From Oscillospiraceae bacterium (GTDB lineage: Bacteria; Bacillota; Clostridia; Oscillospirales; Oscillospiraceae): a stretch of DNA of 64,000 nucleotides. Location: positions 1 to 64,000 of the forward strand of contig CAJTFN010000017.1 of the NCBI GenBank assembly GCA_910575815.1, written 5' to 3'. The translations under genes were made by a program, and so were the position numbers. Shown one piece after another: positions 25,172-33,482 of this stretch; the stretch's first letter is position 1; each line of letters opens with the position of its first letter. The notes under the pieces were generated by a model that saw only the letters and a list, made by a program, of their open reading frames with translations, did not search any database and was not told the origin of the DNA.

Positions 25172-25306
25172 CGAGGGGCGGTATTTCTCTACAGCGAGGC
25201 GCTTGGCGGTGGTCAATTCCTCCGCCGTCAGGAAGCCCGCCTGGGCCATGTCCTCCAGGGTGCGGGTGACCAGTATGTGCTGGATTTCGCTCTTGACGTT
25301 CATCAT
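25157..25306 (-). CDS. 49-residue SHOCT-like small protein
   Basis: Encodes MMNVKSEIQHILVTRTL, then a helix and FLTAEELTTAKRLAVEKY. The last segment resembles the short SHOCT-type C-terminal helix motif (L-x-x-E-E-x-x-x-A-K-x-x-x-x-x-K-Y) of small mobile-element proteins. The ATG overlaps the stop of the DinG-type helicase by 4 bp (ATGA), so it is translationally coupled. The stop TAG lies in the direct repeat copy B. Probably a regulator or accessory protein. The function is not known. Confidence 0.6.
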   Translation of the reverse strand: MMNVKSEIQHILVTRTLEDMAQAGFLTAEELTTAKRLAVEKYRPSAVWE

Positions 25307-27216
25307 CCGCCGCCCTCCCGGAAATAATCCGATCCCTTGACGCTGTGGATGAATGCCTCCACCTCCTGGAGGCTGTCGGTGATCCGCATATCCGGCAGAG
25401 CGGTCTTCACATCCTCGAAGTAACGCTGTCCAGGGACAGACCGCTCGTCCAGGATGGCCACGACGCAGGTGTCCGTTTCAGTGCGGATGGCCCTGCCGAA
25501 GCCCTGCTTCAGCTTGATCTGCATCTCCGGCACGACGATGGCCCGGATAAAGGAGTGGAGGTTTGGAAAGCTCTCCCGCTCCTTCTCTTTCAGAGCGTCC
25601 GGGCGGGCGAAGGGTAGACGGGGGATTACCAACAGGGACACGCAGTCGCCCGGGAAGTCGAAGCCCTCCCAGGCCGCGCCGGCGGCCAGCAGGACGCTTC
25701 CGGGACTGGCCTTGAACTGCTCTGTGGTGCGGCCTGCGTTCCGGCCCAGGGTGAACAGGGGCCAGAGAAGGTCCTTTGCCGTCAGCCGTTCTTTTACGGC
25801 GGACATGGCGGCATAGGAGGTGAAGAGCACCAGGGCATGGCCGCAGGCTGCTTCCAGCAGCAGGGCAATCTCGTCGGCAAGTTTGTCATAGTATACTTCG
25901 TCCCTCTGTCCAGGAGGAAACCGCGGCACATACAGCAGGCAGTTTTCCCGGTAATCGAACGGGGAGAGCGAGACAGACTCCGTTACCCGTCTGTCCTCCA
26001 GCAACCCGGCTTCCTCCCGGAAGCGGCGAAAATCGCTGCCCACAGCGAGAGTGCCGGAGGTGAGGATGATGGGCCTGGGCTGGTTCCAGAGGGTGCTCTG
26101 GAGCTGGGCGGTCAGGTCCGCTACCGTAGCGCAGAGCATGACGGTATTGCGGGCGTCCTCCGCCAGATAGAATACCATGTCGGGGTGGCCCTCGCTGAAC
26201 AGGGCCACCATTGAGGCCAGCTTTTCAAGCCTCCTGCGGGTAGCGGGGGTGAGCAGGGGATTGACCTGCTTCCGGACTACCGTCAGGGCCCGGTTCGGGG
26301 CCACCAGCAGCCGGGCGTATTCGGAAAATCGTCGGTCCGGGTTGTGGGGGCGTTCCAGCTTCCGAAGGAAGAGGCGGGAGGTATCCGCCAGGGCGTCCGC
26401 CGCCAGCAGGTATTTCTCCCGCCGCAGATCGTGGATGAGGTCCTGGATGTCCTCGGCCCGGAGGGTGACGCCGAACATCTGCCGGGCCGTTTCCGGCAGC
26501 TTGTGAGCCTCGTCGATGATAATGGCGAGACTGTCCGGCAGGATGGGCTGGCGGCCCGTACCACGGTGGATGGCGTCCGCCAGCAGGAGGTTGTGGTTGC
26601 AGATCTGGAAGGGATATTGACCGCCGTCGCAGCTATCCAAAAATGTGCGATACCGGCAGTCCTTCTGTCCGCAGTCGCAGACCTGGGGGACGCACACCCG
26701 CTCCCGGTCATAACCGCTGAGGCGGGGTGCTTCGTCCAGATCCAGCTTCTCCCGCAGGGAGAGCAGGGCGTTTCCGGCCCTCCAATTCTTCTTGCGGAGG
26801 TCCAGCTGACACAGCCGCCGTTCCAGGCGCTGGTCGCAGACGTAGTGGGATTTGCCCTTGCGAATCACGGCCTGAACGGGTTCCGCAATCATACCGTCTG
26901 CCGCCAGACCAGCGGATAGAAAAGGCAGATATTCATCCCGCACGGCCTTTTGCAAAGCAATGCTCGAAGTAGAAATAAGGATAGGCTGGGTGGGCCGCAG
27001 GTCGTGGAACACAATTCCTGCCACGAGGTAGGCGTAGGTTTTGCCGATGCCGGTTCCGGCGTCGCAGAGGGCAATCCCTCCATCCTGCATTGCTTCCAGC
27101 ATCCGGTGGCTCAGGGCGATTTGCTCCGGGCGCTCCGGCATCCCCTGGACGGGGAGCAAATCTTTGAAAATATGGTCGATGTCCTTATGGGCATCTTGCC
27201 TGTTGTGATGATTCAT
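25303..27216 (-). CDS. DinG-type ATP-dependent DNA helicase
   Basis: Superfamily 2 (XPD/DinG class) helicase of 637 residues. Walker A DAGTGIGKTYAYL (about residue 50), then Cys residues fitting the Fe-S domain (CVPQVCDCGQKDCRYRTFLDSC region), DEAH box IIDEAHKLPE, and C-terminal motif GAAWEGFDFPGDC with QGFGRAIRTETD. It unwinds DNA 5' to 3' and is often carried by Clostridia mobile elements, where it may help element replication or repair. ATG 27216 with GAAGGAAC upstream is preferred over an upstream frame extension. It is followed by the coupled 49-residue gene. Confidence 0.88.
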   Translation of the reverse strand: MNHHNRQDAHKDIDHIFKDLLPVQGMPERPEQIALSHRMLEAMQDGGIALCDAGTGIGKTYAYLVAGIVFHDLRPTQPILISTSSIALQKAVRDEYLPFLSAGLAADGMIAEPVQAVIRKGKSHYVCDQRLERRLCQLDLRKKNWRAGNALLSLREKLDLDEAPRLSGYDRERVCVPQVCDCGQKDCRYRTFLDSCDGGQYPFQICNHNLLLADAIHRGTGRQPILPDSLAIIIDEAHKLPETARQMFGVTLRAEDIQDLIHDLRREKYLLAADALADTSRLFLRKLERPHNPDRRFSEYARLLVAPNRALTVVRKQVNPLLTPATRRRLEKLASMVALFSEGHPDMVFYLAEDARNTVMLCATVADLTAQLQSTLWNQPRPIILTSGTLAVGSDFRRFREEAGLLEDRRVTESVSLSPFDYRENCLLYVPRFPPGQRDEVYYDKLADEIALLLEAACGHALVLFTSYAAMSAVKERLTAKDLLWPLFTLGRNAGRTTEQFKASPGSVLLAAGAAWEGFDFPGDCVSLLVIPRLPFARPDALKEKERESFPNLHSFIRAIVVPEMQIKLKQGFGRAIRTETDTCVVAILDERSVPGQRYFEDVKTALPDMRITDSLQEVEAFIHSVKGSDYFREGGG

Positions 27217-27670
27217 CCGTAAAGTTCCTTCAACAATTTCGTTTTCTTCTGTCGCTTCCACCGTATTCGCAGCTCGCGCCCCGGTGGATCGGGAACAGTA
27301 CGGGTCGGGTCCGGCAAGATCCGCGCGGGCGTGTACCAGGGGTCTCTACTGCTTTCAACCCCAGGGCAGCCCCACGGCCTGGATCTCAGGCCGCGCATAG
27401 GTGTCTCATTGTGTACCCGGGCAGGGTCAACGCTGACGGCCTTGCCAAAGGCCATCCCAGCGGGTGGCATTCTCGCTCGCCGGAGGTCCCTCGCGACCCC
27501 TGCTGGGGCGGCGAGGGACCTCCGGAATCGTGGCGTGCGCTGCTGGACGCTCGTCTGTCCGGGTGGTTCCCCGTACTGCTGATATTCGGTTTTCAAAGAG
27601 CAGAGAGAGGCTGTCGTGATGTTTCCCTCTCACTCCTATCCCGAAAAACCAGTGGGGTGGATAAAACTTT
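27217..27670. other. Gene-free, highly structured stretch
   Basis: No supported ORF. It holds a 15-bp perfect stem CCGGAGGTCCCTCGC (27480-27494 with 27511-27525), which has a nested CCCC/GGGG, and GGCCTG/CAGGCC (27376-27392). It lies between the sigma-factor gene and the helicase and has no T-runs. It may be a leader RNA, an origin or a structured non-coding RNA. Nothing decides between them. Confidence 0.4.
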
Positions 27671-28156
27671 TCAAGAAAATATTTTCTTGTACAGCTTTTC
27701 CAGCAGCTTGTCTCGACGGTAAATAATGGTCCGGTGGTAAACGCCGAGTCTTTTGGCGTATTCCCGGACAGACTCGCCGTCAAAAAAGAGGGCTTGGATG
27801 AGTTCCCGTTCCTCTGCGCTCAACGAACTAAGCGCCAAAGCAAGGCGCTCTTTATGTACGGTAGCCTCTGCGCACTCTTCCCTCTGTATGGCGGACTCTT
27901 CAGCGGAAATTTCGTGCTGCGTTGCATACAAGTCGATGGGAACATCATGGGCGGTTAGCAGTTCCAAGGAAACCTGTGGGTGTTCTTCCTGCTGTTCATC
28001 CAGATACCGTTCCCGGCGATCCATCTGGGAATAGGCGAGGAATACTTCCTCCGTAACCTCCACATCTACGCCATCGACTGTGATGATATTGGCGACAACA
28101 TTGCCGCTTTCATCTTTGACGCGCCGGTAATTCCGGCTTTTCTGCCATTTTTGCAT
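27671..28156 (-). CDS. Sigma-70 region-4-like regulator of the mobile element
   Basis: 161-residue protein. The C-terminal third is a sigma-70 region 4 helix-turn-helix: LSSLSAEERELIQALFFDG then VREYAKRLGVYHRTIIYRRDKLLEKL. The N-terminal part (MQKWQKSRNYRRVKDESG ... VTEEVFLAYSQMDRRERYLDE) is the type seen in sigma-like proteins of Clostridia ICEs. Start ATG 28156 lies 7 bases after GGAGAT. The ribosome site sits at the edge of a 10-bp hairpin. It probably controls element genes rather than housekeeping ones. Confidence 0.8.
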   Translation of the reverse strand: MQKWQKSRNYRRVKDESGNVVANIITVDGVDVEVTEEVFLAYSQMDRRERYLDEQQEEHPQVSLELLTAHDVPIDLYATQHEISAEESAIQREECAEATVHKERLALALSSLSAEERELIQALFFDGESVREYAKRLGVYHRTIIYRRDKLLEKLYKKIFS

Positions 28157-28167
28157 TTCTATGATCT

Positions 28168-28200
28168 CCAATCTCAGAATTTGCGGGGACCTGAGATTGG
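28168..28200 (-). promoter_or_regulatory. Hairpin partly covering the sigma-factor ribosome site
   Basis: CCAATCTCAG (28168-28177) pairs perfectly with CTGAGATTGG (28191-28200). On the minus strand the 3' arm runs straight into GGAGATC, the ribosome site. This could restrict translation. The loop contains GTCCCCGC, a word shared with the small hairpin elements further right. Confidence 0.4.
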
Positions 28201-28398
28201 GGATCACGGATACTTTGCTATATAGGGACTCCACCTCGCGAGCGCGGATGGGAAACGGCGCTTTCCGGCGGAAGGTAAGATTTTTTTGCTTTTCCCCGTG
28301 TAACTTGAGGGAAAAGCCGGTTTGTTGTAAAAAACAGCGGATTTGTTCGACAGTTTTCTGCAAAATTCTCTAAAATTTGATGGGGAACTTTGCAGAAA

Positions 28399-28449
28399 AA
28401 TGTCGAAAAAAAGGAGAGGTGCGAATAGCCCTAGAGCTATACGCACCTC
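28399..28449 (-). terminator. Strong intrinsic terminator, minus strand
   Basis: GAGGTGCG-A-ATAGC (28416-28429) pairs with GCTAT-A-CGCACCTC (28436-28449), 13 pairs around one A-A mismatch. On the minus strand a TTTTTTT run follows at about 28412-28406. It isolates the sigma-factor gene from upstream transcripts. Confidence 0.8.
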
Positions 28450-28555
28450 CATGAATAAATGAAATTGTGATCTCTGCTTGTGCTGTCTAGTAAATAACCC
28501 AGGCGGCACAATAAAGTGATTTTTCATGCCGCATCGCCCGCTGATCCCCACAGAA

Positions 28556-28590
28556 AAGGAGACAGGGGAATCATGATCCCTTGTCTCCTT
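28556..28590. other. 14-bp hairpin with TCATGAT loop
   Basis: AAGGAGACAGGGGA (28556-28569) pairs with TCCCTTGTCTCCTT (28577-28590) with one wobble. The loop text AATCATGATCCCT recurs at about 28643. No gene is seen in 28450-28688. Confidence 0.5.
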
Positions 28591-28688
28591 ATAAGTGAGA
28601 TTCCGACAGTATTTGGGGCGGACAGAGCCGTGCTTGCGAACGAATCATGATCCCTTTTATTGTTATGCGGTGTCCCGCTTATTTTTCG

Positions 28689-28982
28689 CTAATTTTGCCC
28701 CCACCGTTTGCCTTTGGTGCCAAAGTTCTCAATAATGTAATCACGGCGAATGCCCGTTTCCTTGTTTTGATCATCGAGTTTCCGGTGGTATTCGGAGTTT
28801 ATGCCCCCCATACGGTTTTTCAGCGAGCAGAGTCTCTTATGCTGCTTACACAGCTCCGAGTGCCGCTGCATCATCCTTTGGCGCTCTGGCTCTCTGCTAA
28901 GGGGAATGCTCTTGTTCAGTCTCTCGATTTCCACAGAGTATGAATCCACTTTTGCTTTGACGGCCACAAAGCTGTCCTTCAC
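28689..28982 (-). CDS. Possible coiled-coil protein (fragment?)
   Basis: 97 residues from GTG 28982, rich in Lys, Arg and Glu with helical heptads (VKAKVDSYSVEIERLNKSI ... MMQRHSELCKQHKRLCSLKNRM). The frame stays open further upstream without a clear ribosome site, so this may be the tail of a decayed larger gene. No family recognised. AT-rich compared with neighbours. Confidence 0.35.
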   Translation of the reverse strand: MKDSFVAVKAKVDSYSVEIERLNKSIPLSREPERQRMMQRHSELCKQHKRLCSLKNRMGGINSEYHRKLDDQNKETGIRRDYIIENFGTKGKRWGQN

Positions 28983-29260
28983 TTTTAGCTGCTCTTGTTT
29001 TATGCGGTTTGCAAGCGTAAAGGGGGCATAATGCAGAGCGATACAGTAATAAAAATCCTGTCTCCTCTGCTGCCTACTCCAGCACGCGGAAATAATACGC
29101 TCCGCCTATTCCGCTTTTGCAATAAATCCCTGCAGCCAGGGCCAAAGCATTTGAAATTTTGAAAACAGGGCAAATACCCCAATATAGCGAACAATATGTT
29201 GGAAAAAGTTCTTCAATGATTCCATAATGGGATGGGACACAGAAAAAGTGAAAATCCAAG

Positions 29261-29297
29261 GTTCTGAAAACTTATCAAATACCGAGTTTTTCAGAAC
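29261..29297 (-). terminator. Possible terminator
   Basis: GTTCTGAAAA (29261-29270) pairs with TTTTCAGAAC (29288-29297), 10 bp, downstream of the small membrane ORF. The rest of 28983-29323 holds nothing I can name. Confidence 0.45.
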
Positions 29298-29323
29298 TAT
29301 TTTGAACTGATTTTATGGGAATT

Positions 29324-29602
29324 TCAAATGCTGTTGCCCTGTCCCTGCAGCGAGGACTCCTTCTGCTCAGATAGAACCGTGCTATAATGAAGTGTTTGAC
29401 GTTCCAGCTCAGAGAGAAGCCTGTCCAGCCTGTCAAAATCCGCCTTCAAGCTGTTGGGGACCGCACGATATACTTCCTTTTTATAGGCTGGACCATCGGA
29501 AAGTTGAACGCCATCGCCGCTGGCCGAGAATAAAATGCGAATGATCTGCCTGACCAAAAAAGTCGCCGCTAAAAACGCGAGAAGTATAAGGCAATAGCAC
29601 AT
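29324..29602 (-). CDS. Possible small membrane protein
   Basis: 92 residues with one N-terminal span (CLILLAFLAATFLVRQIIRILF) and a charged tail with Leu-rich helices. AAAAGGA lies immediately before the ATG, too close for a normal ribosome site, so the start is unsure. No family recognised. Confidence 0.35.
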   Translation of the reverse strand: MCYCLILLAFLAATFLVRQIIRILFSASGDGVQLSDGPAYKKEVYRAVPNSLKADFDRLDRLLSELERQTLHYSTVLSEQKESSLQGQGNSI

Positions 29603-29668
29603 TCCTTTTGGCTATAAGGCCAGATTTTTAAAAGAGGGTCGACCTTGCTTTCTCTTTTAAGCATCACT

Positions 29669-30850
29669 CTATGTACGTTTTGCCAGCTTAAAGAAAGTAT
29701 ACCCAGCATAGAGTCCCGCGCCCAGAGTCAGGGCTTCTTCATCCACATCAAAGCCGCCGTTATGGTTCGGCAGCAATGTATGGGGATGGGCGGCGTTTCC
29801 TGTTCCCAAATACGCATACGCGCCAGGGGTATGAATCTGAAACTCCGCGAAATTATCGCCCCCCAGGGACAGTTCCCGATCTGTAACAGTCCTGCCTTCA
29901 CCCAGCAGTGCCTCCACAGCTTTCGCCGCCTCCAGGCACACCTGGGGATCGTTGATTAAAGGCGGGGCAAAATCTGTCCATTGGATCTCCGTAGTCCCGC
30001 CATAGAGGTCCGAGATGCCGGAGACAGTTCTGGAAACCAGCTCCCGTATCCTCTCCCGGCTCTCTTGAGAGACCGACCGGGTCGTCCCCTCCAGCTCGGC
30101 GGTTTCCGCCAGAGCGTTATAGGCGGTTCCCGACACCAGCTTTCCAACGCCAATGATAACCGGCTCCACCGGCGAGGTAAGCCGCGTGACCAGGGATTGG
30201 AGCGCGACCACAGTGTGGCTGGCGATATAGAGAGCGTCGGCCCCCAGCTGCGGGGTGGACACATGGGCGGACTTTCCTAGGATCATGATTCGGAAGTGGT
30301 CTACAGCGGCATTGTTCAGCCCCGACTTTAATCCGATGGTCCCGCTGGGCAGGTCCGAGGCCGTGTGGATGCCGAACACTCGGTCTGCCCCGTCCAATAC
30401 GCCCGCCTCCACAAAAGGCCGTGCCCCTTGCCCAATTTCCTCGGCGGGCTGGAAGACAAGCCGCACCTCTCCGCCGAAGTCCGCCCGGCGCTCCGACAGC
30501 AGCTTAGCCGCAGCCAGCAGGCAGGCGGTGTGGGCATCGTGACCGCAGGCGTGCATGATGCCGGGAGTCTGGGAGCAGTACTCTACCGGATTGGTTTCCT
30601 GAATGGGCAGAGCGTCGATGTCGGCGCGCAGGACGATCGCGCCCGTTCCCAGGCCGTCTCCGCGCAAAATGCCCAGAACACCGGTCTCTCCCACCCGCCG
30701 ATGGGGAATTCTGAAACGCTCCAATTCTTCTTCGATCCGCTTCGCGGTACGAAATTCACACAGGCCCAGCTCGGGATGCCGGTGAAAGTCCCGCCGCAGC
30801 TCAACCAGGTAGGACCTCTCCCGTTCCAGTGCCTTTTTCAGATTCCGCAT
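29669..30850 (-). CDS. M20-family amidohydrolase (N-acyl amino acid hydrolase type)
   Basis: Zinc-dependent amidohydrolase of 393 residues, the length of hippurate hydrolase / N-acyl-amino-acid amidohydrolase proteins. Metal-site motifs VLRADIDALPIQE, MHACGHDAHTACLL (about 95-110), VFQPAEEIGQGAR, and C-terminal LGGDNFAEF and NHNGGFDVDEEAL are present. ATG 30850 lies 10 bases after AAAGGAG. A GTG at 30856 is an alternative. It overlaps the aminotransferase gene by 13 bp. Last gene of the methionine-type transporter operon. It probably frees an amino acid from an N-acyl or peptide-like substrate. The substrate is inferred from context only. Confidence 0.88.
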   Translation of the reverse strand: MRNLKKALERERSYLVELRRDFHRHPELGLCEFRTAKRIEEELERFRIPHRRVGETGVLGILRGDGLGTGAIVLRADIDALPIQETNPVEYCSQTPGIMHACGHDAHTACLLAAAKLLSERRADFGGEVRLVFQPAEEIGQGARPFVEAGVLDGADRVFGIHTASDLPSGTIGLKSGLNNAAVDHFRIMILGKSAHVSTPQLGADALYIASHTVVALQSLVTRLTSPVEPVIIGVGKLVSGTAYNALAETAELEGTTRSVSQESRERIRELVSRTVSGISDLYGGTTEIQWTDFAPPLINDPQVCLEAAKAVEALLGEGRTVTDRELSLGGDNFAEFQIHTPGAYAYLGTGNAAHPHTLLPNHNGGFDVDEEALTLGAGLYAGYTFFKLAKRT

Positions 30851-32034
30851 ATACACTCAACTCCTTTTCCCTTTGGCGGAATTTTCTCCCGCAGAGACTC
30901 CAGCCGGTTCAGGGCCTCCAGCAGAGTCTCATCCCGCTTGGCGAAGTGGAAGCGGAGTAGGTGGTTCACCGGCTCCCGGAAGAAGCTGGACCCGGGGACG
31001 GCTCCCACGCCCACCTTTTCCGCCAGGTCCTCGCAGAACTGGAGGTCGCTGTCATAGCCGAACTCGGAGATGTCCAGCAGGACGTAGTAGGCCCCCTCCG
31101 GCGTGTTGTGGGCGATCTTCAAATCGTCCAGCCCTCTCAGGAACAGGTCCCGCTTGTGGGTGTACTCCGCCAGGAGGCCATCGTAATAGTCCTGGCCGAA
31201 GTTCAATCCGGGGATGACCGCCTCCTGGAGGGGGGCCGCCGCGCCCACGGTGAGGAAGTCGTGGACCTTTTTGATCCGGTCCGTGATCTCCGGCGGGGCG
31301 ATGGTGTACCCCATCCGCCAGCCGGTGATGGAGTAGGTCTTGGAGAGCGACGAACAGGAGATGGTCCGCTGCCGCATCCTGGGCAAAGCGGCGAAGTAGG
31401 TGTGCCGGTGGGGGGCGTAGACGATGTGCTCATAAACCTCGTCAGTTATGACATAGGCGTCGTATTCCTCCGCCAGGGCGGCAATGACCGCCAGCTCCTC
31501 CCGGGTGAAGACCCGCCCGCAGGGGTTGGAGGGGTTGCAGAGAATCAGGGCCTTGGGTTTCTGGCGGAAGGCGTCCTCCAGGACCTCCGGGTCAAAGCGG
31601 AAGTCCGGCGGCGTCAGGGGCACGTAGATGGGCTCCGCGCCGCAGAGGATGGTGTCCGCCCCGTAGTTCTCGTAGAAGGGCGAGAAGACCGCCACCTTGT
31701 CCCCGGGGTTCGCCACCGTCATCATGGCGGCCATCATGGCCTCCGTGCTGCCGCAGGTGACGGTAATCTCGCGGTCGGGGCTGATGGGGAAGCCCATGTA
31801 CCGGGACTGCTTTGCCGCCAGGGCCTCCCGGAGGTTCTGGGCCCCCCAGGTGATAGAATACTGGTGGAAGTCCTCCTGGCTGACCTCTGCCAGCCGGTCC
31901 AGGATAGCCCGGGGCGGCTCAAAGTCCGGGAAGCCCTGGGAGAGGTTCACCGCGCCGTACTGATTCGAAATGCGGGTCATGCGGCGGATTACCGAGTCGG
32001 TAAAACCGGCGGTGCGCTCAGACAGGCTCTGCAT
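30838..32034 (-). CDS. PLP-dependent aminotransferase, class I/II
   Basis: Aspartate-aminotransferase-fold enzyme of 398 residues. NPSNPCGRVFT, DEVYEHIVY and the PLP-Lys motif SSLSKTYSITGWRMGY (Lys about 235) are intact, as is the C-terminal LLRFHFAKRD Arg segment. ATG 32034 (MQSLSERTAGFTD) follows TTGGAGGG. It overlaps the FAD oxidoreductase gene by 17 bp. It would interconvert an amino acid and a 2-oxo acid. In this operon methionine or a related amino acid is a reasonable substrate, but sequence cannot prove it. Confidence 0.9.
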   Translation of the reverse strand: MQSLSERTAGFTDSVIRRMTRISNQYGAVNLSQGFPDFEPPRAILDRLAEVSQEDFHQYSITWGAQNLREALAAKQSRYMGFPISPDREITVTCGSTEAMMAAMMTVANPGDKVAVFSPFYENYGADTILCGAEPIYVPLTPPDFRFDPEVLEDAFRQKPKALILCNPSNPCGRVFTREELAVIAALAEEYDAYVITDEVYEHIVYAPHRHTYFAALPRMRQRTISCSSLSKTYSITGWRMGYTIAPPEITDRIKKVHDFLTVGAAAPLQEAVIPGLNFGQDYYDGLLAEYTHKRDLFLRGLDDLKIAHNTPEGAYYVLLDISEFGYDSDLQFCEDLAEKVGVGAVPGSSFFREPVNHLLRFHFAKRDETLLEALNRLESLREKIPPKGKGVECICGI

Positions 32035-33418
32035 GGTCGTGCCCTCCAATGTAGGATTTTTGGTCGTTCAGGATGTGCAGGGGATCCAGGGCATCCTTGA
32101 TCTGATTCATAACAATGAGGTTTTCCTTGACGGACTCCCGGAGGAAATAGCGCCGCTTGGAGACACCGATGCCGTGCTCCCCGGAGGCCACGCCTCCCAG
32201 CTCATAAGCCTTGTGGTAGGCCTGGTCCATGGCGGCGTGGAGGTCCCGCTCCCAGGTCTCGTCATCCCGGTCCCCCCGGACCACGCACAGGTGGACGTTG
32301 CCGTCTCCGGCGTGGCCGAAGCTGACCATCCGCACGCCGGAGGCGGCCTCCAGCTCGTTGACGAAGGCGATGAAGTCCGCCGTGCGGCTGATGGGCACCA
32401 CGATGTCCACGGGCTCCTGCTCGCTGACGGCCTCCACGGCTTTCACCAGAGCCCCCCGGACTTTCCAGACGTCCGCCGCCCGGGCAGGGTCCTCCAGCAC
32501 CACATAGTCTATCGCCCCGTTGGCCAGGGCCAGAGTGCGGACCCGCTCCAGGTTGGCCTTTACCTCGCTCTTCCGCCCGTCGAAGGTCAGGAGGATATAG
32601 CTTCCCGCCTGGGGACAGGGGTACTTCACGCCGGAGAACTCCTCGCCCAGGGCCACCACCTTCCGCTCCATGAACTCCACCGCCGTGGGATTCGCGTCCG
32701 CCTGGAGGATGGTCAGGACGCCGCAGATACCCGTGCCCAGGTCCCCATAGGGCACCAGGACGCTGACGGAGGTTTCCGGCTTGGGCAGAAGGCGGAGGAG
32801 GCATTTTGTGATGACCGCCAGAGTACCCTCGGAGCCGATGAGCAGGTGCTTGAGACTCAGGCCGCTGGCGTCCTTCACCTGCTTGCCCCCCGCTTCAATC
32901 ACCGTGCCGTCGCACAGGACGGCCTCCAGGCCCCGGACATAGTCCCGGGTGACGCCGTACTTCACCGCCCGCATCCCCCCGGCATTGGTGCTGATATTGC
33001 CGCCGATGCTGGAGGCCTTCTCGCCGGGGTCCGGCGGGTAGAAAAGCCCCTCGCCCTCCACATAAGCCTGAAGGTTCTGAAGTAGGATGCCCGGCTCCAC
33101 GGTAACGGTGAGGGTATCCCGGTCCAGCTCCAGAATCCGGTTCATCCGGGAGAGGTCCAGGATGATCCCGCCCTGGAGGGGCACGGTGGACCCCACCAGA
33201 TTGGTGCCCGCCCCCCGGGGGGTGACGGGAATGTGATGCGCATGGGCGTACCCCAGGATGCCGCTGACCTCCTCCGTGGAGAGGGGGAACACCAAGGCCT
33301 CCGCCTGGCCGTGGAGGCGGCCCAGGGCATCGGTGAGGTACGCCGGTGGTATACTGTCAAAGACCAGGCGGGATGCGTCGCCGATGATGTCCCGCAGGGC
33401 CTGCCGTTCGATCTGCAT
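32018..33418 (-). CDS. FAD-linked 2-hydroxyacid dehydrogenase (GlcD/LDH type)
   Basis: PCMH-type flavoprotein of 466 residues. FAD-binding segment VTPRGAGTNLVG, GGNISTNAGGMRAVKYG, and the C-terminal cap with SFGHAGDGNVHL and GGVASGEHGIGVSKRRY are typical of D-lactate/glycolate oxidase family proteins. ATG 33418 follows ACAGGAGGAATTG. It would oxidise a 2-hydroxy acid to a 2-oxo acid and could pair with the NAD-linked dehydrogenase of the same operon, in confurcation-like or redox-cycling fashion. No electron-transfer flavoprotein genes are adjacent. Confidence 0.88.
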   Translation of the reverse strand: MQIERQALRDIIGDASRLVFDSIPPAYLTDALGRLHGQAEALVFPLSTEEVSGILGYAHAHHIPVTPRGAGTNLVGSTVPLQGGIILDLSRMNRILELDRDTLTVTVEPGILLQNLQAYVEGEGLFYPPDPGEKASSIGGNISTNAGGMRAVKYGVTRDYVRGLEAVLCDGTVIEAGGKQVKDASGLSLKHLLIGSEGTLAVITKCLLRLLPKPETSVSVLVPYGDLGTGICGVLTILQADANPTAVEFMERKVVALGEEFSGVKYPCPQAGSYILLTFDGRKSEVKANLERVRTLALANGAIDYVVLEDPARAADVWKVRGALVKAVEAVSEQEPVDIVVPISRTADFIAFVNELEAASGVRMVSFGHAGDGNVHLCVVRGDRDDETWERDLHAAMDQAYHKAYELGGVASGEHGIGVSKRRYFLRESVKENLIVMNQIKDALDPLHILNDQKSYIGGHDHAEPV

Positions 33419-33440
33419 AGTCAATTCCTCCTGTTTAAGA

Positions 33441-33470
33441 GGAGCCCCTCCCCGCTTGGAAAGGGGCTCC
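33441..33470 (-). terminator. Hairpin between metQ and the flavoprotein gene
   Basis: GGAGCCCCT (33441-33449) pairs with AGGGGCTCC (33462-33470). T-rich text is weak, so it probably dampens read-through or protects the metQ mRNA end rather than stopping transcription. Confidence 0.5.
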
Positions 33471-33482
33471 CCGGATGTCCGG

